A stretch of DNA of 64,000 nt, from the NCBI RefSeq assembly GCF_036002945.1, contig NZ_CP108529.1:1984001-2048000 (forward strand), written 5' to 3'. Positions 62,687 through 64,000 of this stretch are shown piece after piece. Below the pieces are notes generated by a model, which worked only from the letters and a program-made list of their open reading frames with translations, was not told where the DNA came from and made no database searches. The stretch comes from Streptomyces sp. NBC_01224. Its GTDB lineage: Bacteria > Actinomycetota > Actinomycetes > Streptomycetales > Streptomycetaceae. The translations under genes and the position numbers were made by a program. Position 1 is the stretch's first letter, and each line of letters begins with the position of its first letter.

Positions 62687-63916
62687 GTGCCTCGTACCAT
62701 CCGGGACGTCGTCTTCGTCGACGGCGTCCGCACCCCGTTCGGCAAAGCGGGCCCGAAGGGCATCTACCACGAGACCCGCGCCGACGATCTCGTCGTGAAG
62801 GCCATCCGGGAGCTGCTGCGCCGCAACCCGGACCTGGACCCCGCGAAGATCGACGAGGTCGCCATCGCCGCGACCACGCAGATCGGCGACCAGGGTCTGA
62901 CGCTGGGCCGTACCGCCGGAATCCTGGCCGGGCTGCCTCAGTCCGTCCCCGGTTACTCCATCGACCGCATGTGTGCGGGCGCCCTGACCGCCGTCACCTC
63001 GACGGCCGGCTCCATCGCCTTCGGTGCGTACGACGTCGTCGTCGCCGGTGGTGTCGAGCACATGGGCCGCCACCCGATGGGCGAGGGCGTGGACCCGAAC
63101 CCGCGCTTCGTCTCGGAGAAGCTGGTCGACGAGTCCGCCCTGTTCATGGGCATGACCGCGGAGAACCTGCACGACAGGTACCCGCAGATCACCAAGGACC
63201 GCGCCGACGAGTACGCGGTCCGTTCGCAGGAGAAGGCCGCCAAGGCGTACGCCAACGGCAAGATCCAGCAGGACCTGGTGCCGATCTCGGTGCGCCGCAC
63301 CGACGCCGAGGCCGGCGAGACGGGCTGGGGCCTGGTCACCGCCGATGAGCCGATGCGTCCGGGCACCACGCTGGACTCCCTCGCCGGTCTGAAGACCCCG
63401 TTCCGCGCGCACGGCCGCGTCACCGCCGGTAACGCCGCGGGTCTCAACGACGGTGCCACCGCCTCGCTGCTCGCCGCCGAGGACGTCGCCCGCGAGCTTG
63501 GCCTCCCGGTCAAGATGCGCCTCGTGTCGTACGCCTTCGCGGGCGTCGAGCCCGAGGTCATGGGCTACGGCCCGATCCCGTCGACGGAGAAGGCCCTCGC
63601 CAAGGCGGGGCTGACCATCGACGACATCGGTCTGTTCGAGATCAACGAGGCGTTCGCCGTGCAGGTGCTCGCCTTCCTCGACCACTACGGCATCGCCGAC
63701 GACGACGCGCGCGTCAACCAGTACGGCGGCGCCATCGCCTATGGTCACCCGCTGGCCTCGTCCGGTGTGCGTCTGATGACTCAGCTGGCCCGTCAGTTCG
63801 AGGAGCAGCCTGAGGTCCGCTACGGCCTGACCACCATGTGCGTCGGCTTCGGCATGGGCGCGACGGTCGTCTGGGAAAACCCGCACTTCGACAAGGCAGA
63901 CGGAGGCAACAAGTGA
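62687..63916 (+). CDS. fadA: Acetyl-CoA C-acyltransferase (thiolase)
   Basis: A 409-residue thiolase of fatty acid beta-oxidation. The acyl-accepting Cys is in SIDRMCAGALTAV, the His in GAIAYGHPLASSG and the second Cys in TTMCVGFGMGA. N-terminal VFVDGVRTPFGKAG is typical. The start codon is GTG. It overlaps the next gene by four bases (GTGA), forming the beta-oxidation operon. Confidence 0.95.
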   Translation: MPRTIRDVVFVDGVRTPFGKAGPKGIYHETRADDLVVKAIRELLRRNPDLDPAKIDEVAIAATTQIGDQGLTLGRTAGILAGLPQSVPGYSIDRMCAGALTAVTSTAGSIAFGAYDVVVAGGVEHMGRHPMGEGVDPNPRFVSEKLVDESALFMGMTAENLHDRYPQITKDRADEYAVRSQEKAAKAYANGKIQQDLVPISVRRTDAEAGETGWGLVTADEPMRPGTTLDSLAGLKTPFRAHGRVTAGNAAGLNDGATASLLAAEDVARELGLPVKMRLVSYAFAGVEPEVMGYGPIPSTEKALAKAGLTIDDIGLFEINEAFAVQVLAFLDHYGIADDDARVNQYGGAIAYGHPLASSGVRLMTQLARQFEEQPEVRYGLTTMCVGFGMGATVVWENPHFDKADGGNK

Positions 63917-64000
63917 GCTCCACCACTGAGCTTCTGAAGGGTGCGGCCGAGCTGTTCCCCGGCGAGGTTGTCACGCAGGCGCACGTACGCCACCTCGACC
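63913..64000 (+). CDS. fadB: 3-hydroxyacyl-CoA dehydrogenase/enoyl-CoA hydratase (FadB-like), partial
   Basis: Only the first 29 codons are inside the window: MSSTTELLKGAAELFPGEVV and on. This N-terminus and the GTGA overlap with the thiolase match the large multifunctional beta-oxidation subunit in Streptomyces. Its hydratase and dehydrogenase domains lie outside the window. Confidence 0.8.
   Translation, partial: MSSTTELLKGAAELFPGEVVTQAHVRHLD

Overview
The window is high-GC actinobacterial DNA, almost certainly from a Streptomyces chromosome. GTG starts are common, there are MsiK-type sugar importers without their own ATPase, F420/PPOX enzymes, a DUF397 protein, a coproporphyrin-type heme pathway and a conserved hemE/hemY/hemQ/rnd/fadA block. 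All assignments come from reading the sequence and recalling protein families; no database search was run.

Layout. 1-4923: a NarL-type response regulator (cut by the window edge) and its histidine kinase, beside a MacB-like ABC ATPase/FtsX permease pair. 5001-8312: a LysR regulator and the threonine-degradation pair tdh-kbl. 8607-11951: a damaged area in which a secreted phosphoesterase and an SGNH-GH16 protein meet head-to-head, both lacking their N-terminal domains, next to the last codons of a third gene. 12071-14273: an alpha/beta hydrolase and a D-2-hydroxyacid dehydrogenase. 14734-24669: a polysaccharide-use locus with a CUT1 importer, a GH29 alpha-L-fucosidase, two tandem PL6 lyases, a TIM-barrel isomerase and an SGNH esterase. 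24803-28831: accessory oxidoreductases (PPOX, LLM, two SDRs), an LLM remnant and a frameshifted TetR gene.

29044-32405: a serine hydrolase plus a second kinase/regulator pair, enclosed by a 34-bp direct repeat. 32500-34640: an orphan DUF397 protein, a secreted protein made of seven near-identical 37-residue repeats, and truncated RCC1-like and TPR-like gene ends, each abutting a copy of a 45-bp repeat. 34845-37274: an orphan GAP1-type protein of the kind found in NTP-dependent conflict systems.

37410 to the end is mostly conserved core: msrB, murC, RibD-like reductase, zapE-like ATPase, OsmC, PhoX-like phosphatase, polysaccharide deacetylase, a small ABC exporter with AIM24, a PTH2-like hydrolase, then DUF692 (MNIO) with two TIGR04222 membrane proteins, DoxX, the heme genes hemQ-hemY and hemE around two plus-strand genes, DUF3000, an orphan LuxR-type regulator, rnd, fadA and the start of fadB.

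The most promising candidate system is 48873-52118. A multinuclear iron oxidase-family enzyme lies 5 bp upstream of a membrane protein ending in a Gly/Ser tail with Cys at mostly six-residue intervals, followed by a paralogue without that tail. This suggests a membrane-anchored, Cys-modified RiPP-like product. The orphan GAP1 gene and the two repeat-bounded segments are the next most interesting points.
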